From an uncultured Erysipelotrichaceae bacterium (lineage in GTDB: Bacteria > Bacillota_I > Bacilli_A > Erysipelotrichales > Erysipelotrichaceae): a DNA stretch of 14,287 bases. The notes under the pieces are model-generated. The model made no database searches and was not told where the DNA came from. It saw only the letters and a program-made list of their open reading frames with translations. This document shows positions 13,805 through 14,287 of the stretch, piece by piece (the first letter of the stretch is position 1; every line of letters begins with the position of its first letter). The stretch lies in the NCBI GenBank assembly GCA_910586285.1, contig CAJUGR010000042.1:1-14287 (forward strand). The letters are read 5' to 3'. The position numbers were made by a program, and so were the translations under genes.

Positions 13805-13877
13805 CTTAACTTACAAGATATTAAAAAGTGATTATAAATGCTTTATACTTTGAATAATGATTGAGGTCGTAAATATG
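13805..13877 (+). promoter_or_regulatory. Conserved promoter/leader block of XRE regulator 2
   Basis: TTAAAA (13821-13826) and TATACT (13844-13849) are 17 bases apart, as in the first regulator. The whole block to the start codon aligns with 10084-10158. Tandem ACTTA-type half-sites (13789-13814) lie just upstream and could be operator units. Confidence 0.7.
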
Positions 13878-14225
13878 AAAAAAGATGGTTATTCAATAAA
13901 CAAAACGGAAATGGGAAAACGAATCAGAGAAGCGCGAAAGAAAGCGCGCCTTACCCAAGAGAATTTGGGTGATGCGTGCAACGTGTCAGACGTTGCTATC
14001 AGTAGATATGAAAACGGACAAGTAACTCCACGGTTAATTACACTGGTCGCAATTGCGTCAGCAACGCAAACACCGATTGAGTGGTTCTTTGATATGCCGA
14101 TTAATCAAAATAATATGGATGAATATAACGCAGCTTTGCATAAGATCCATGATCTGTGTCTTTCGTTATCATTGGCAGATTTGGAATATGTGATTACGTT
14201 TTTAGACCGCATCAGTAATCATTAA
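13875..14225 (+). CDS. XRE-family HTH transcriptional regulator 2
   Basis: This 116-residue Cro/CI-type repressor is paralogous to the gene at 10156. The HTH is MGKRIREARKKARLTQENLG with recognition helix VAISRYENG. The C-terminal tail keeps TQTPIE-x-FFD, DEYN-x-AL and KI-x-DLC. The recognition-helix approach differs (VSD versus ISM before VAIS), so DNA specificity may have diverged. I start at ATG 13875, 8 bases after GAGG; the earlier in-frame ATG at 13857 overlaps the ribosome site region and lies too near the predicted transcript start. Confidence 0.88.
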   Translation: MKKDGYSINKTEMGKRIREARKKARLTQENLGDACNVSDVAISRYENGQVTPRLITLVAIASATQTPIEWFFDMPINQNNMDEYNAALHKIHDLCLSLSLADLEYVITFLDRISNH

Positions 14226-14250
14226 AATAACCTCACAGAAGGATAAAAGA

Positions 14251-14287
14251 ATGATCAGAATGTGGCTTTGCGGGAATCAATGCCAAA
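14251..14287 (+). CDS. Possible start of a downstream gene, cut by window end
   Basis: AGAAGG stands 8 bases before ATG 14251, and the frame (MIRMWLCGNQCQ) is open to the window edge, 25 bases after the regulator stop. Too short to identify; it may be cotranscribed with regulator 2. Confidence 0.3.
   Translation, partial: MIRMWLCGNQCQ

Noticed and set aside
12835..13856. CRISPR array or attachment-site repeats in the gene-poor stretch
   Set aside because: No regularly spaced direct repeats and no tRNA-like or duplicated att sequence are visible.

Overview
The window reads as low-to-mid GC Bacillota chromosome, perhaps of the Erysipelotrichia. The basis is strong AGGAGG ribosome binding sites, short hairpin-plus-U terminators (several shared by convergent genes), and a Bacillus/Clostridium-like gene set. 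The lineage call is inference; no rRNA or other marker gene is present.

Positions 1-9886 look like ordinary core chromosome. In order they hold: the 3' part of an ABC exporter half-transporter (+); a translationally coupled pair, a CpXC zinc-ribbon protein and a TPR-like protein (-); a GNAT acetyltransferase (+); a diacylglycerol/lipid kinase (+); a 45-residue basic protein too short for most gene callers (-); a CLC-family anion/H+ antiporter whose motifs lean towards the fluoride-type branch (+); and a minus-strand cluster of an ECF-transporter S component, a Lys-rich single-pass membrane protein and the 23S rRNA m5U methyltransferase RlmCD. Most units have a recognisable promoter and terminator. 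The S-component promoter is overlapped by perfect palindromes.

Positions about 10084-14287 are an accessory region. It is bracketed by two paralogous XRE-type repressors (about half identical by hand alignment) that share a nearly ungapped, roughly 75-base promoter/leader block. Between them lie an IS200/IS605-type element with a broken tnpA, an AAA_14/DUF4143 ATPase with different codon usage, the first 46 codons of what looks like a YobI-family P-loop NTPase cut just before its P-loop, and a second sequence resembling the IS right end with the same 52-base geometry. An AT-rich stretch follows.

Within that AT-rich stretch is a GC-richer, promoter-to-terminator minus-strand unit of about 330 bases (13050-13416). 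It has no convincing long ORF but many compact hairpins, and is the best candidate here for an undescribed noncoding RNA. The other points of interest are the two IS-like right ends flanking the ATPase, the ribosome-site-occluding stem in the tnpA leader, and the duplicated regulator/promoter cassettes. No complete new multi-gene system is demonstrated by the sequence alone.
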